Below are positions 17,394 through 26,118 of a stretch of 64,000 bases of DNA, one piece after another. The first letter of the stretch is position 1, and each line of letters begins with the position of its first letter. Where the stretch lies: the NCBI RefSeq assembly GCF_022012295.1, contig NZ_JAKLTN010000001.1, positions 868,001-932,000 of the forward strand. Reading direction: 5' to 3'. Both the position numbers and the translations under genes were made by a program. The notes under the pieces were generated by a model. It was not told the DNA's origin and made no database searches. It saw only the letters and a program-made list of their open reading frames with translations. This DNA comes from Dechloromonas hankyongensis (GTDB lineage Bacteria; Pseudomonadota; Gammaproteobacteria; Burkholderiales; Rhodocyclaceae).

Positions 17394-18865
17394 AATACCA
17401 CGATCTGCGCGACTTCATGTCGCAACTGGAAAAGACCGGCGACCTGAAGCGCGTCGGCGTCGAGGTCGATACCCGCCTCGAAATGACCGAAATCTGCGAC
17501 CGCGTGCTGCGCGCCGGCGGACCGGCCGTGCTGTTCGAGAAGCCGCGCTCCGGCTTGACCCGGCACAGCATGCCGGTGCTCGCCAACCTGTTCGGCACGC
17601 CGCAACGCGTGGCGCTGGGCATGGGCGAGGAATCGGTGCAGGCCCTGCGCGAAGTCGGCAAACTGCTCGCCTACCTGAAGGAGCCCGAGCCGCCCAAGGG
17701 CCTGAAGGACGCTTGGGACAAGCTGCCCATCCTCAAGCAGGTGCTCAACATGGCGCCGAAGAAGGTGTCGAACGCGCCGTGCCAGGAAATCGTCTGGGAG
17801 GGCAAGGATGTCGATCTGGCCAAACTGCCCATCCAGCACTGCTGGCCGGGTGACATCGCGCCGCTCATCACCTGGGGCCTGGTTGTCACCAGGGGGCCGC
17901 ACAAGAACCGGCAGAATCTCGGCATCTACCGCCAGCAGGTGCTGGGGCCGAACAAGGTCATCATGCGCTGGCTGGCCCATCGCGGCGGGGCGCTCGATTT
18001 CCGCGACCACCAGTTGGCCAATCCTGGCCAGCCCTTCCCGGTCGCCGTCGTGCTTGGCTGCGACCCGGCGACCATCCTCGGCGCCGTGACCCCGGTGCCT
18101 GATTCGCTGTCCGAATACCAGTTCGCCGGCCTGTTGCGCGGCGGCAAGACCGAGCTGACGCAGTGTGTCGGCTCGACGCTGCAGGTGCCCGCTTCGGCCG
18201 AAATCGTGCTGGAGGGTGTCATCCATCCCGGCGAGATGGCGCTCGAAGGTCCCTACGGCGACCACACCGGCTACTACAACGAGCAGGCCGAATTCCCGGT
18301 CTTCACCATCGAGCGCATCACGATGCGCCGCGACCCGATCTACCACAGTACCTACACCGGCAAGCCACCCGACGAGCCGGCGGTGCTCGGGGTCGCGCTC
18401 AACGAGGTCTTCGTGCCGCTGTTGCAGAAGCAGTACCCGGAAATCGTCGATTTCTACCTGCCGCCGGAAGGCTGCTCGTACCGGATGGCCATCGTTTCGA
18501 TCAAGAAGCAGTACCCCGGCCACGCCAAGCGCATCATGTTCGGCATCTGGTCTTTCCTGCGCCAGTTCATGTACACCAAGACCATCATCGTGGTCGACGA
18601 CGACATCGACATCCGCGACTGGAAGGAAGTGGTGTGGGCGATGACGACGCGCATGGATGCCACCCGCGACACGACGCTGGTCGACAACACGCCGATCGAC
18701 TACCTCGATTTCGCGTCGCCGGTGGCCGGCCTCGGTTCCAAGATGGGACTGGATGCGACCAACAAGTGGCCGGGCGAGACGAATCGTGAGTGGGGGCGGC
18801 CCATCGTGATGGATGCCGACGTCAAGAAACGCGTCGACACGATGTGGCAGGAACTAGGTCTTTAG
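17390..18865 (+). CDS. ubiD: 4-hydroxy-3-polyprenylbenzoate decarboxylase UbiD
   Basis: A 491-residue UbiD family decarboxylase that removes the carboxyl group of the prenylated ring in ubiquinone synthesis, using prenylated FMN supplied by UbiX. Family landmarks include the N-terminal [19 protein letters not shown], the central [18 protein letters not shown] with the catalytic Glu-Arg-Glu region ([17 protein letters not shown]), and a C-terminal GATNKW-like [15 protein letters not shown]. ubiX is not in the window. Coupled to ubiA by a four-base overlap. Confidence 0.96.
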   Translation: MKYHDLRDFMSQLEKTGDLKRVGVEVDTRLEMTEICDRVLRAGGPAVLFEKPRSGLTRHSMPVLANLFGTPQRVALGMGEESVQALREVGKLLAYLKEPEPPKGLKDAWDKLPILKQVLNMAPKKVSNAPCQEIVWEGKDVDLAKLPIQHCWPGDIAPLITWGLVVTRGPHKNRQNLGIYRQQVLGPNKVIMRWLAHRGGALDFRDHQLANPGQPFPVAVVLGCDPATILGAVTPVPDSLSEYQFAGLLRGGKTELTQCVGSTLQVPASAEIVLEGVIHPGEMALEGPYGDHTGYYNEQAEFPVFTIERITMRRDPIYHSTYTGKPPDEPAVLGVALNEVFVPLLQKQYPEIVDFYLPPEGCSYRMAIVSIKKQYPGHAKRIMFGIWSFLRQFMYTKTIIVVDDDIDIRDWKEVVWAMTTRMDATRDTTLVDNTPIDYLDFASPVAGLGSKMGLDATNKWPGETNREWGRPIVMDADVKKRVDTMWQELGL

Positions 18866-18913
18866 GACGAATTGACCCCCGACTCGCCGGCTTGAGAGAA
18901 TCCGCGCTCCTAT

Positions 18914-19080
18914 CGGCATCGAGATACGGAACACGGTGCGAATCCGTGGCGGGCCCGCCGCTGTAACCGGGGACGAAGACTGCACGGTCGCCAGACCGGC
19001 CACTTGCGCGGCATACCGCGCGGGGAAGGCGCAGCGCTTCGGCTGATCCGGAAGCCAGAAGACGAATCGATGCCCATCAG
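18914..19080 (+). promoter_or_regulatory. cobalamin (B12) riboswitch
   Basis: The conserved blocks of the cobalamin aptamer appear in order: GGAACACGGTGCGAATCC, then CCCGCCGCTGTAACCGGGGA (the B12-box region with the P3/P6 core), GGCCACT, GGGGAAGGCG, and GAAGCCAGAAGAC near 19051. It is followed directly by an intrinsic terminator (19092-19150) ahead of a small peptide gene and a radical SAM maturase. That layout suggests transcription termination when B12 is bound. Boundaries are approximate. Confidence 0.92.
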
Positions 19081-19091
19081 GAGCCAAGGCA

Positions 19092-19150
19092 AGGGCTCCG
19101 GCTGACTGCATGCGACAAGCGTGCCGTCAGCCGGAGCCCTTTTTGTTTTT
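19092..19150 (+). terminator. intrinsic terminator, expression platform of the B12 riboswitch
   Basis: A 15-base-pair perfect stem, AGGGCTCCGGCTGAC (19092-19106) with its complement at 19126-19140, a 19-base loop, and a T-rich tract TTTTGTTTTT at 19141-19150. It sits 12 bases after the riboswitch and 20 bases before the next start codon. The loop is long, leaving room for competition with upstream riboswitch strands. Confidence 0.88.
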
Positions 19151-19170
19151 GTATTCCCGAGGAGTGGAAC

Positions 19171-19326
19171 ATGACCCAAACCGTGACGTCGACCGTCAAA
19201 GCCCCGCAAACCACCGAAAACCAGGCCGCTCCGGTCGCCCCGACTATCGCGGTGCGCAAGAGCTGCAATCCGGAAGGCATGGGCCTGTCGCACTACGTGC
19301 TGATGGACAAGAAGGCCGCCAAATGA
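19171..19326 (+). CDS. cbpA: putative radical-SAM-modified precursor peptide (CbpA-like)
   Basis: A 51-residue peptide with a GAGGAGTGGAAC ribosome region. The N-terminal half is a Thr/Ala/Pro/Gln-rich leader (MTQTVTSTVKAPQTTENQ). The C-terminal part, VRKSCNPEGMGLSHYVLMDK, has a single cysteine and looks like a conserved core. Its stop overlaps the ATG of a radical SAM/SPASM enzyme, and a B12 riboswitch precedes both. From memory this matches the predicted CbpA/CbpB pair, a peptide plus maturase found behind cobalamin riboswitches. The modification and function are, to my knowledge, unknown. Confidence 0.75.
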   Translation: MTQTVTSTVKAPQTTENQAAPVAPTIAVRKSCNPEGMGLSHYVLMDKKAAK

Positions 19327-20693
19327 CCGCTGCGCTGCCCGCGGGCGCCCTGAGCGACCCGCATTTCCAGCCCGTGGACATCGGCCACGCTGTCTACGCG
19401 GCGCTGACCGATCCGGATACCGCCTTCTGGGCGCTGGTCGACAAGAACAAGATCGGCGAGGGGCTCGATCCGGCGACGCTCGCCGCCTATCGCGAAAAGG
19501 CCGACGGTTTCCGGAACGAACTGCATGCCCTGCGTTTCGACCTGAAGCCCTCCGGCGTCTATCTGAACCCGACCGAGCGCTGCAATCTCAATTGCACCTA
19601 CTGCTACCTGCCCGATACCCAGCGCAGCGGCGGCAGCCACATGCCGGCCGACACGCTGCTCGCCTCGCTGGGCAAGCTGCGCGACTACTTCCGCTCGGTC
19701 ATGCCGGACGGCCGCAAGCCGCGCGCCATTTTCCACGGCGCCGAACCGCTGATGAACCAGGCCGCCGTGTTCGAGGCGATCGACGTCTTCGGCCACGACT
19801 TCATCTTCGGGCTGCAGACCAACGGCACGCTGCTCGACGACCAGGCCATCGATTTCCTGACCTCGCGCAACGTCAGCATCGGCCTCTCGCTCGACGGGCC
19901 GATGGCCGGGATCACCGACGCGACGCGCCGGACCTGGGGCGGCAAGAGCGTGCACGACAAGGTACTGCGCACCATGGAGAAGCTGCGCGGCTACGGATCG
20001 TGGAGTGTGATCACCACCTGCACGACCGAGAACCTGCCTTACCTGACGGACATGGTCGAGCTGTTCCACGCCCATGAAGTGCCTACCTGCATGCTCAACA
20101 CCGTGCGCTGCACGCTGCCCGGGGCGCGCGGCGTCAAGCCGGCCGACGGCGCCATGGCCAAGGCCTTCTTCGCGGCCATGGACCGCACCCACGAGCTGTA
20201 CCGGGAAACCGGCCGCAAGCTGATGGTGGCCAATTTTGCCAATATCCTGATCGGCATCCTGGCCCCGACGGCGCGCCGCCTGATGTGCGACATCTCGCCC
20301 TGCGGCGGCGGCCGCGCCTTCTTCGCGCTGGCCGCCGACGGCAGCCTGTACCCGTGCAGCGAGTTCATCGGCCTGCCGCGCTTCAATGGCGGCAATCTGC
20401 TGACCGGTGGCGTCGAGGCGGCCCTGGCCTCGCCGGCTTTCCAGGCGGTGACGACCCGCGACGTGGACAAGTTCAGCCCCTGCGGCGACTGCGCGATCCG
20501 CCATTTCTGCGGCTCGCCCTGTCCGGCCGAGGCATTCGAGATGAACGGCGGCATGGACAAGATCGGCGCCTTCTGCGACTTCTACAAGGAACAGGTCAAT
20601 TACGCCCTGCGCCTGATCGCCGACGGCAAGGCCGACGACTACCTGTGGGACGGCTGGGACGAAGGAACGGAAACCGTTTTCGCGCTGGCTTGA
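19323..20693 (+). CDS. cbpB: peptide-modifying radical SAM/SPASM enzyme (CbpB-like)
   Basis: A 456-residue radical SAM maturase. The cluster motif CNLNCTYCYLP near residue 86 is of the C-x3-C-x2-C type; the SAM region has IFHGAEPLMNQ in place of the usual GGEP. The C-terminal SPASM-type cysteines are at CGGGRAFFALAADGSLYPCSE and at FSPCGDCAIRHFCGSPCP, then FCDFYKEQ. Such enzymes carry two auxiliary Fe-S clusters and modify ribosomal peptides (thioether, C-C or epimerisation). It is translated by ATGA overlap with the peptide gene; the frame upstream to 19110 is not coding. The partner peptide and riboswitch support a CbpB assignment. Confidence 0.85.
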   Translation: MTAALPAGALSDPHFQPVDIGHAVYAALTDPDTAFWALVDKNKIGEGLDPATLAAYREKADGFRNELHALRFDLKPSGVYLNPTERCNLNCTYCYLPDTQRSGGSHMPADTLLASLGKLRDYFRSVMPDGRKPRAIFHGAEPLMNQAAVFEAIDVFGHDFIFGLQTNGTLLDDQAIDFLTSRNVSIGLSLDGPMAGITDATRRTWGGKSVHDKVLRTMEKLRGYGSWSVITTCTTENLPYLTDMVELFHAHEVPTCMLNTVRCTLPGARGVKPADGAMAKAFFAAMDRTHELYRETGRKLMVANFANILIGILAPTARRLMCDISPCGGGRAFFALAADGSLYPCSEFIGLPRFNGGNLLTGGVEAALASPAFQAVTTRDVDKFSPCGDCAIRHFCGSPCPAEAFEMNGGMDKIGAFCDFYKEQVNYALRLIADGKADDYLWDGWDEGTETVFALA

Positions 20694-20700
20694 AGAAAGG

Positions 20701-20737
20701 GCGGAGGGCGTCTTAACATGGCGCCTTCCTCCGCTTT
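20701..20737 (+). terminator. weak terminator-like hairpin after cbpB
   Basis: GCGGAGG (20701-20707) pairs with CCTCCGC (20728-20734), with an inner GGCG/CGCC pair, followed by only TTT. It lies between cbpB and the acetyltransferase gene. The short T-run makes it a weak candidate. Confidence 0.35.
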
Positions 20738-20752
20738 CGGGCATCGCCAGCC

Positions 20753-21256
20753 ATGCACTCCCGCCTTGTCATCACCGCCACCGATCTGGCCGATCAGTGC
20801 CACGTCGAGGCCTTTCTCGACCTGCTCGAACACTATGCGCAAGACCCGATGGGCGGTGGCGACGGGCTGTCCGAGTACGCTCAGGTCCATCTGGTCAACA
20901 CGCTGAAGGAAGTCCCCGGCTTCCACGGCGCGCTGGCCTGGCTGGACGGCCAGGCGGTCGGACTGATCGACTGCTTCGCCGGTTTTTCCACCTTCGCCGC
21001 CAAGCCCCTGCTCAATGTCCACGATATCGTGGTCCATGCCAGCAGGCGCGGCCAGGGCATAGGCCAGGCACTGCTCGCCTGGGCCGAACGGCGGGCGGCC
21101 GAACTCGGCTGCTGCAAACTTACCCTGGAAGTGCTGTCCAACAACACGCGGGCGATGGCTTCCTACCGCCAGGCCGGTTTCACGCCTTATGTCCTTGATC
21201 CGGCAGCGGGCAATGCGCTGCTGATGCAGAAGTATCTTCCGGAGGAAACGGCATGA
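20753..21256 (+). CDS. GNAT family N-acetyltransferase
   Basis: A 167-residue acetyltransferase. The acetyl-CoA pyrophosphate loop is RRGQGIGQALLAW at residues ~100-112, preceded by the VHDIVVHASR strand and followed by LEVLSNNTRAMASYRQAGF. The substrate is not predictable. It begins 60 bases after cbpB and overlaps the next gene by ATGA. It might be co-transcribed with the peptide locus, but a hairpin lies between, so I do not assume a role in peptide maturation. Confidence 0.9.
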   Translation: MHSRLVITATDLADQCHVEAFLDLLEHYAQDPMGGGDGLSEYAQVHLVNTLKEVPGFHGALAWLDGQAVGLIDCFAGFSTFAAKPLLNVHDIVVHASRRGQGIGQALLAWAERRAAELGCCKLTLEVLSNNTRAMASYRQAGFTPYVLDPAAGNALLMQKYLPEETA

Positions 21257-21657
21257 ACGAACCTGTTCCCAGCCCCGACCTGCACGGTGTTCGCCCGTCG
21301 CTGGTCCAGCTCACCCATGTCATCTACGGCCTGCATGCGCTGGCCGTGCTGATCGGCGTCACCTCGTCGGCCACCGTGGCCGGCGGTTTCGTCTTCGGCC
21401 TGCCGTCGCTGATCGCCGTCTTCCTCAATTACCTGAAGCGCGGCGAGGTCGCCGGCACCTGGCTGGAGAGCCATTTCGCCTGGCAGATCCGCACCTTCTG
21501 GTTCACCGCACTCTGGCTGGTGGCCTACGGCGTGCTGATCATCACCATCATCGGTATCCCGCTGGCCTGGATCATGATCGTCCTGCTCGGCCTGTGGGTC
21601 GGCTACCGCGTCATCTGCGGCTGGCTGGCGCTGTCCGCCGGGCGTCCCGTAGCCTAG
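21253..21657 (+). CDS. DUF4870-like small membrane protein
   Basis: A 134-residue protein with three to four membrane helices. The order (LTHVIYGLHALAVLIGVTS, then FGLPSLIAVFLNYLKR, WLESHFAWQIRTFWF, and a long C-terminal helix pair) matches the widespread small DUF4870-type family of unknown function. It overlaps the acetyltransferase gene by ATGA. Its stop shares the bases CTAG with the convergent YitT-like gene. Confidence 0.75.
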   Translation: MNEPVPSPDLHGVRPSLVQLTHVIYGLHALAVLIGVTSSATVAGGFVFGLPSLIAVFLNYLKRGEVAGTWLESHFAWQIRTFWFTALWLVAYGVLIITIIGIPLAWIMIVLLGLWVGYRVICGWLALSAGRPVA

Positions 21658-22262
21658 GTGCCCATGTAGCGGCCGGCCTTGTGGTTGACCGCGATGACCA
21701 GGTTGAGGGCCAGTGCGCCGACGATGGACAGGCCGACGCTGAGCGGATCGCGGACGAAGGCCGCGGCGGCGAGGATCAGGCAGTCGGCCGCCATCTGCAA
21801 TTTGCCGGCCCGCCAGCCGCGGGTGTTCTGCAAATGGATGACCAGGATGCCGAGGCCGCCCAGGCTGGTCTTGTGGCGGATCAACATGAGCAGGCTGATG
21901 CCGGCCAGGAAGCCGCCCATGATGGCGGCAAAGCCGCGGTGCAGGGAATGTACGTCGACCAGCATCGGCAGCAGTTCGGTGTAGAGCGCCAGCAGGCTGA
22001 CCGACAGGAAGGTCTTGATCGTGAAGGCCTTGCCCATGGAACGCATGGCCAGCACGTAGAAGGGCAGGTTCACGGCGAACAGGATAGGCCCCATGGCCCA
22101 GCCGCTCAGGTAGTGGATCAGGAAGGCGATGCCGACCGTGCCGCCGGTGAGCAGCCCCGCTTCGCGCAGCAGCAGGATGGCGAAGGCGAAAATCAGCGGT
22201 GCCACGAGCAGGGACTGCGCATCCTCGAACAGGTTGTGGCGATGGCGGCGACTATCGGTCAT
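21654..22262 (-). CDS. YitT family membrane protein
   Basis: A 202-residue protein with about five membrane helices. The N-terminal segment LLVAPLIFAFAILLLREAGL, then GGTVGIAFLIHYLSGW and RHKTSLGGLGILVIHLQ are typical of YitT/YczE-like (DUF161) proteins, whose role is unclear (possible transporters). It starts at 22262 with an ATGA overlap with the Fe-S protein gene. The longer open frame upstream is a shadow. Confidence 0.78.
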   Translation of the reverse strand: MTDSRRHRHNLFEDAQSLLVAPLIFAFAILLLREAGLLTGGTVGIAFLIHYLSGWAMGPILFAVNLPFYVLAMRSMGKAFTIKTFLSVSLLALYTELLPMLVDVHSLHRGFAAIMGGFLAGISLLMLIRHKTSLGGLGILVIHLQNTRGWRAGKLQMAADCLILAAAAFVRDPLSVGLSIVGALALNLVIAVNHKAGRYMGT

Positions 22263-22957
22263 CAGCGGTAGTAGCAGCGGATGACGGCGAGCGAGCGCGA
22301 ATAGCTGTGCTCGATCTGCGCATCGTCGTAGCGGTGTTCGCTGCCCACCGGGCAGGCCTGGCGGGCCAGACAGCCATGGGCGCAGGGCGATTCCGGCTGC
22401 AGGCGGAAGCGGCTGCAGGCTTCGAGATCGAAACGGCCGTCGCGCAGGGCATTGGCCGGGCACGCGGCGATGCACGGCTGCCCCGCGCAGGCTGGGCAGG
22501 GGCTGCGCCCGGTCAGTGCTACGGACGGCTGCAGATCGGTATCGGCCACTACGACGGCCCGGTAGGCATACCAGCTGCCCCATTCGCGGTCGACGCCGAC
22601 CATGATCGGCGACGGCTGGTGCCAGCCGGCCAGTTCGCCCAGCGCCTGCAGGCCGATCGGCTGTTCGCCGGGGAACAGCAGGCGGTAGCGGTGGCCGGGC
22701 AGACACTCGGCGAACCAGCGGGCGACGGTCTGCGTGCTGTAGTCGTCGATTGGATGCTCGCCGCCCATGCCGGAAGCCTGCACGCATTGCCACAGACGCC
22801 GCCCGCCGTGGCCGATCAGGATCAGCTGGCGCTCGCCGGCCCCGATGGCGAGGCGGCCGCTAATTTCGGCGGGCAGGGCGGCCAGGTCGAAGACGTGCTG
22901 GCGGTTCAGTCCGGCCTGATCGAGGAACTCGGCCGGCAGGGCGGGGTGCTCACTCAT
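22262..22957 (-). CDS. iron-sulfur protein with ferredoxin-type cysteines (QueG/CblC-like neighbourhood fold)
   Basis: A 231-residue soluble protein. The C-terminal third has two cysteine groups: CPACAGQPCIAACP followed after ~17 residues by C-x11-C-x3-C-x5-C (around ESPCAHGCLARQACPVG), enough for two [4Fe-4S] clusters. The N-terminal ~150 residues (GEQPIGLQALGELAGWHQPS; DREWGSWYAYRAVVVAD) recall the cofactor-binding part of epoxyqueuosine reductase-like proteins, but this protein is shorter. Function unknown. It lies between dacB and the YitT-like gene with overlaps on both sides. Confidence 0.65.
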   Translation of the reverse strand: MSEHPALPAEFLDQAGLNRQHVFDLAALPAEISGRLAIGAGERQLILIGHGGRRLWQCVQASGMGGEHPIDDYSTQTVARWFAECLPGHRYRLLFPGEQPIGLQALGELAGWHQPSPIMVGVDREWGSWYAYRAVVVADTDLQPSVALTGRSPCPACAGQPCIAACPANALRDGRFDLEACSRFRLQPESPCAHGCLARQACPVGSEHRYDDAQIEHSYSRSLAVIRCYYR

Positions 22958-24389
22958 CTTCGAGCACCGGCGGTTTCTCGCCCAGGCGGCGTTGCGCCAC
23001 CCAGTCGATCAGCGCGTCGATGGCGGCGCTGCCGGCCTGGGCGCGCGGGTGGTTGATCAGGAAAGTGATCGCATAGCGCCGTCCCTGGGCGTCGAGCGCA
23101 TAGCCGGCCGCCGTCTTGACGCCTTCCAGCGTGCCGGTCTTGATGTGGGCGCGGCCGGTCGCCGTGGTATCGCGCAGGCGCTTCTTCATCGTGCCGTCGA
23201 TGCCGACTATGGGCAGGCTGGAAACGAATTCCGGCATCACCGGGTTTTTCCAGGCGTCGAGCAGCAGGCGGTTCAGGCTGCCGGCGCTGATCCGCTCGAT
23301 GCGCGACAGGCCGGAGCCGTTGTCGAGCACCAGTTCGCCGAAGCGCAGGTTGCGGCCGGCCAGCCAGTCGGCGACCCGTTGCCTGGCCCGTTCCGGGGTG
23401 GCGGGGGCATTGTCATTGCCCAAGGTGAGGAACACCTGGCGGGCCATCACGTTGTTGCTGAACTTGTTGATGTCGCGCACGGCATCGGCCAGCGGCGCCG
23501 ATTCGTGCTGGGCGAGCAGCCGGGCGCCGATCGGCACGGTGCCGCCGCGCACCTGGCCGACCAGGCTGCCACCGAGTTCCTTCCACAAGGCACGGACCAG
23601 GCCGCCGGCCTGGGTGTCGGCCGGCAGTGGCGCCAGGTTGAGCGGCTTCTCGCCGCACAGGGCGGGGTAGCTGCCGGTGAATTCCAACCGGTTGCCGGTG
23701 TTTTCGGGAATCAGGCGAACGGTGATCAGGTCCTTCCAGTTGCTGCCGCAGTCGCCATTGCCGGCGCGCAACTGGTTGTCGACACGCAGGCCATCGCTCG
23801 GCGTCTCTTGCAGCACGCGCGGTTTGCCGTTGTCCGGCAGCAGCGTGAAGCGCAGCGCCCGGAAGTCGAGCAGCAGGCCGTCCGGGCCGACGTTGTAGGG
23901 GCGCATCGGCTTGTCGTCGAAGGCGCCGGGGTCGATGGCCGGCACGTCGAAGACGGTGCGGTCGAGCACGAAATCGCCGGCGACCTGCTGGATGCCGCGC
24001 ACGCGCAGCTGGCGCAGCAGGCTCCACAGATGCTCGATGGCCAGGCGCGGGTCGCCGCTGCCCCGGATATACACATTGCCGTTCAACACGCCGTCGACCG
24101 GCGCCACCTCGGTCCACACCGTGGTTTTCCAGGTGTAGGCCGGGCCGAGCAGGTCGAGCGCGGCATAGGTGGTGAGCAGCTTCATCACCGAGGCCGGGTT
24201 CATCGCCTGGCCGCTGCCGTGGGCGACCAGCGGTTGCGTGGCATCGACCGGCTGGACGACGACGGCGACGTTGGCGGTGGGAATCTGGGCCGTTTTCAGG
24301 GCCTTGAGGACGGCGGGCGGCAGGCCGTCGGCGCAGGCTGCGGCGGCAAGGCCGGCCAGAGCCAGCGCAGCGAAGAACTTGGCGAACAT
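22950..24389 (-). CDS. dacB: D-alanyl-D-alanine carboxypeptidase/endopeptidase (PBP4, DacB)
   Basis: A 479-residue periplasmic class C penicillin-binding protein that trims or cuts peptidoglycan peptides. A signal peptide (residues 1-20, ending ACADG) precedes the catalytic motifs: S67-x-x-K70 in NPASVMKLL, SNN in INKFSNNVMARQ, and KTG in AHIKTGTLEG. The long insertion between the first two motifs is typical of PBP4. It leads a minus-strand operon with the Fe-S protein and the YitT-like gene (8-base overlap). Confidence 0.95.
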   Translation of the reverse strand: MFAKFFAALALAGLAAAACADGLPPAVLKALKTAQIPTANVAVVVQPVDATQPLVAHGSGQAMNPASVMKLLTTYAALDLLGPAYTWKTTVWTEVAPVDGVLNGNVYIRGSGDPRLAIEHLWSLLRQLRVRGIQQVAGDFVLDRTVFDVPAIDPGAFDDKPMRPYNVGPDGLLLDFRALRFTLLPDNGKPRVLQETPSDGLRVDNQLRAGNGDCGSNWKDLITVRLIPENTGNRLEFTGSYPALCGEKPLNLAPLPADTQAGGLVRALWKELGGSLVGQVRGGTVPIGARLLAQHESAPLADAVRDINKFSNNVMARQVFLTLGNDNAPATPERARQRVADWLAGRNLRFGELVLDNGSGLSRIERISAGSLNRLLLDAWKNPVMPEFVSSLPIVGIDGTMKKRLRDTTATGRAHIKTGTLEGVKTAAGYALDAQGRRYAITFLINHPRAQAGSAAIDALIDWVAQRRLGEKPPVLEDE

Positions 24390-24544
24390 CGGTAGGGGGC
24401 GAAGGAGAGCGTGAAGGCGCTAGCGTAACACTTGCCGCCGGCGCTTTCCGACAGCGGAGGGAAGGCGCGCTGGAAACTGATCGAAGGTGTTTGCGGCCTG
24501 CAACAACGTCCACTAGCACCAAAGGAGGTGGGCAACTCCACCAA

Positions 24545-24563
24545 GAGAATGATTATCCATCTC
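24545..24563 (+). promoter_or_regulatory. putative Fur box upstream of the CRP-PilJ regulator
   Basis: GAGAATGATTATCCATCTC matches the 19-base Fur consensus GATAATGATAATCATTATC at 14 of 19 positions, including the central ATGAT-ATC. It lies 54 bases before the chosen TTG start of the regulator and 156 bases from the divergent dacB start. The region 24390-24544 holds no gene that I can see. Confidence 0.45.
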
Positions 24564-24616
24564 GTTCTTTTTTACTAGCATGTCGTTCTGACAACAGATT
24601 GGCAGGATTTCCCACT

Positions 24617-26098
24617 TTGAACGTACGGTCGAACGACGCGTTGCGCGCCCAGCGCAAGTTGCTTGCCGCCAGCCAGTTGCTGGGCGGCTTGCCGCCGGCA
24701 TTGCTCGTCGGATTGACGACGGCCAGCCGCATCGTCGAACTGGCAGCCAACCAGACCTTGTACGAAGCCGGCCAGCCCATCCGCGAAGCGCACATCCTGT
24801 TCACCGGTAGCGTCAAGCGCGTGGTCGATGTGCCGGGGGGCGCCAGCCGGGTCATCGAGATCGTGCAGCACGAACAGTTGCTTGGCGTCGGCGAGGTGTT
24901 CGGCGCCACGCATTATGCGGCCACCTGTTCGAGCATCACCGTCACCCAGTTGGTCGCCATCGATATCCGCAAGCTGCGCGAGGCGGTGCACCTCAACCGT
25001 AATCTGAGCAGCCGCATCATCGCCGCACTGGCCCGCCGCCAGTGCGCCACCGAATTCGACGCGGCGGGCTTCCACTACGGGCAGACCGGCGCCCAGCGCC
25101 TGCTCGACTACCTGTTGGACCAGGCCGGCGAGCGGGCCGGCCTGGCTGGTGAAACGACCGTCCTGCTCAAGGCCAGCAAGAAAGTGATCGCCGCCCGCAT
25201 CGGCATGACGCCGGAATCGCTGTCGCGCAATCTGCGCGAATTGAGCGACAAGGGCGTGATCGTGGTCGATGGGCGCTGTGTCCATATCCAGAATGCGGCG
25301 CTGCTCGATACGGTCAGCGGCGACGCCGGACAAAGGCTCAGTTTCAGCCGCAAGCGCAAGGGTGACGCGCGGCCGGCCGGCAAGGCGCTGCCCTCCGGCG
25401 TGCTGGTCAATATGTGCGGTCGTTTGCGGCTGCTGTCGCAGCGCATGGCCGTCGCCTGGGGCAGCATCGCTGCCGGGGTGGCGCCCAGTCGGGCACGGAT
25501 CAAGCTGCGCCAGTGCGAGAAGGACTTCATCCGCAACCTGGAGCGGCTCGACGGCCTGGGTTTGGGGGCCGAGCCGAGTGCCAAGCTGGAAACCATCAAG
25601 CGGCTGTGGCCCTCCTATCAGGAAGCCATGGCCAGCGAAGACGCTGCGGACGCCGAGCGCATCTTCGTGCTCAGCGAGGAAATCCTCGACGCGGCGGACG
25701 GCCTGACCGCCTGCGCGGCCAGCCAAGCCGCCATTCCGGAAGCGAATTACGTCAATACGGCCGGACGCAACCGCATGCTGTCGCAGCGCATCTGCAAGCT
25801 GTTCCTGTTCCACGACTGGGGCAAGCTGGACGGCAGCATCGCCGTGCTGTCCCGGCAGACCTGCCAGGAATTCGAGAGCAATCTCGCGGAACTGGCCCGG
25901 GTCGCCGGTAGCCAGGCCGAACTCGGCGCCCAACTCGAGGTCGTGGCCAGCCAGTGGCAGCGCTTCGCGCGCGCGCTGTGCCCCGATCCGTCGCCGGCCG
26001 GCAAGGCCAAGCATGCGCGGCTGGTGCTCACCGAGGGCGAACGCCTGCTGCGCTGCGTGGATACCGCGGTCAAGCTGTTCGAGCGCCTAGCCAAGTAA
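24617..26098 (+). CDS. CRP/FNR-family regulator with two C-terminal PilJ/NarX-like sensor motifs
   Basis: A 493-residue protein. Residues ~15-130 form a cyclic-nucleotide-type sensor fold (LYEAGQPIREAHILFTGSVK; VIEIVQHEQLLGVGEVFG), ~150-225 the CRP winged helix (SKKVIAARIGMTPESLSRNL), then two helical repeats containing NMCGRLRLLSQRMAVAW and NTAGRNRMLSQRICKLFL. These are the N-x-x-GR-x-R-x-LSQR signature of PilJ/NarX-type helical sensor domains, which in NarX includes the nitrate-binding P box. CRP proteins usually end after the winged helix. No FNR-type N-terminal cysteines. The TTG start at 24617 follows AGGA; ATG 24491 is an alternative but would place the Fur-like box inside the gene. Confidence 0.82.
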   Translation: MNVRSNDALRAQRKLLAASQLLGGLPPALLVGLTTASRIVELAANQTLYEAGQPIREAHILFTGSVKRVVDVPGGASRVIEIVQHEQLLGVGEVFGATHYAATCSSITVTQLVAIDIRKLREAVHLNRNLSSRIIAALARRQCATEFDAAGFHYGQTGAQRLLDYLLDQAGERAGLAGETTVLLKASKKVIAARIGMTPESLSRNLRELSDKGVIVVDGRCVHIQNAALLDTVSGDAGQRLSFSRKRKGDARPAGKALPSGVLVNMCGRLRLLSQRMAVAWGSIAAGVAPSRARIKLRQCEKDFIRNLERLDGLGLGAEPSAKLETIKRLWPSYQEAMASEDAADAERIFVLSEEILDAADGLTACAASQAAIPEANYVNTAGRNRMLSQRICKLFLFHDWGKLDGSIAVLSRQTCQEFESNLAELARVAGSQAELGAQLEVVASQWQRFARALCPDPSPAGKAKHARLVLTEGERLLRCVDTAVKLFERLAK

Positions 26099-26118
26099 GG
26101 ACCTGGCGCCACCCGCGC

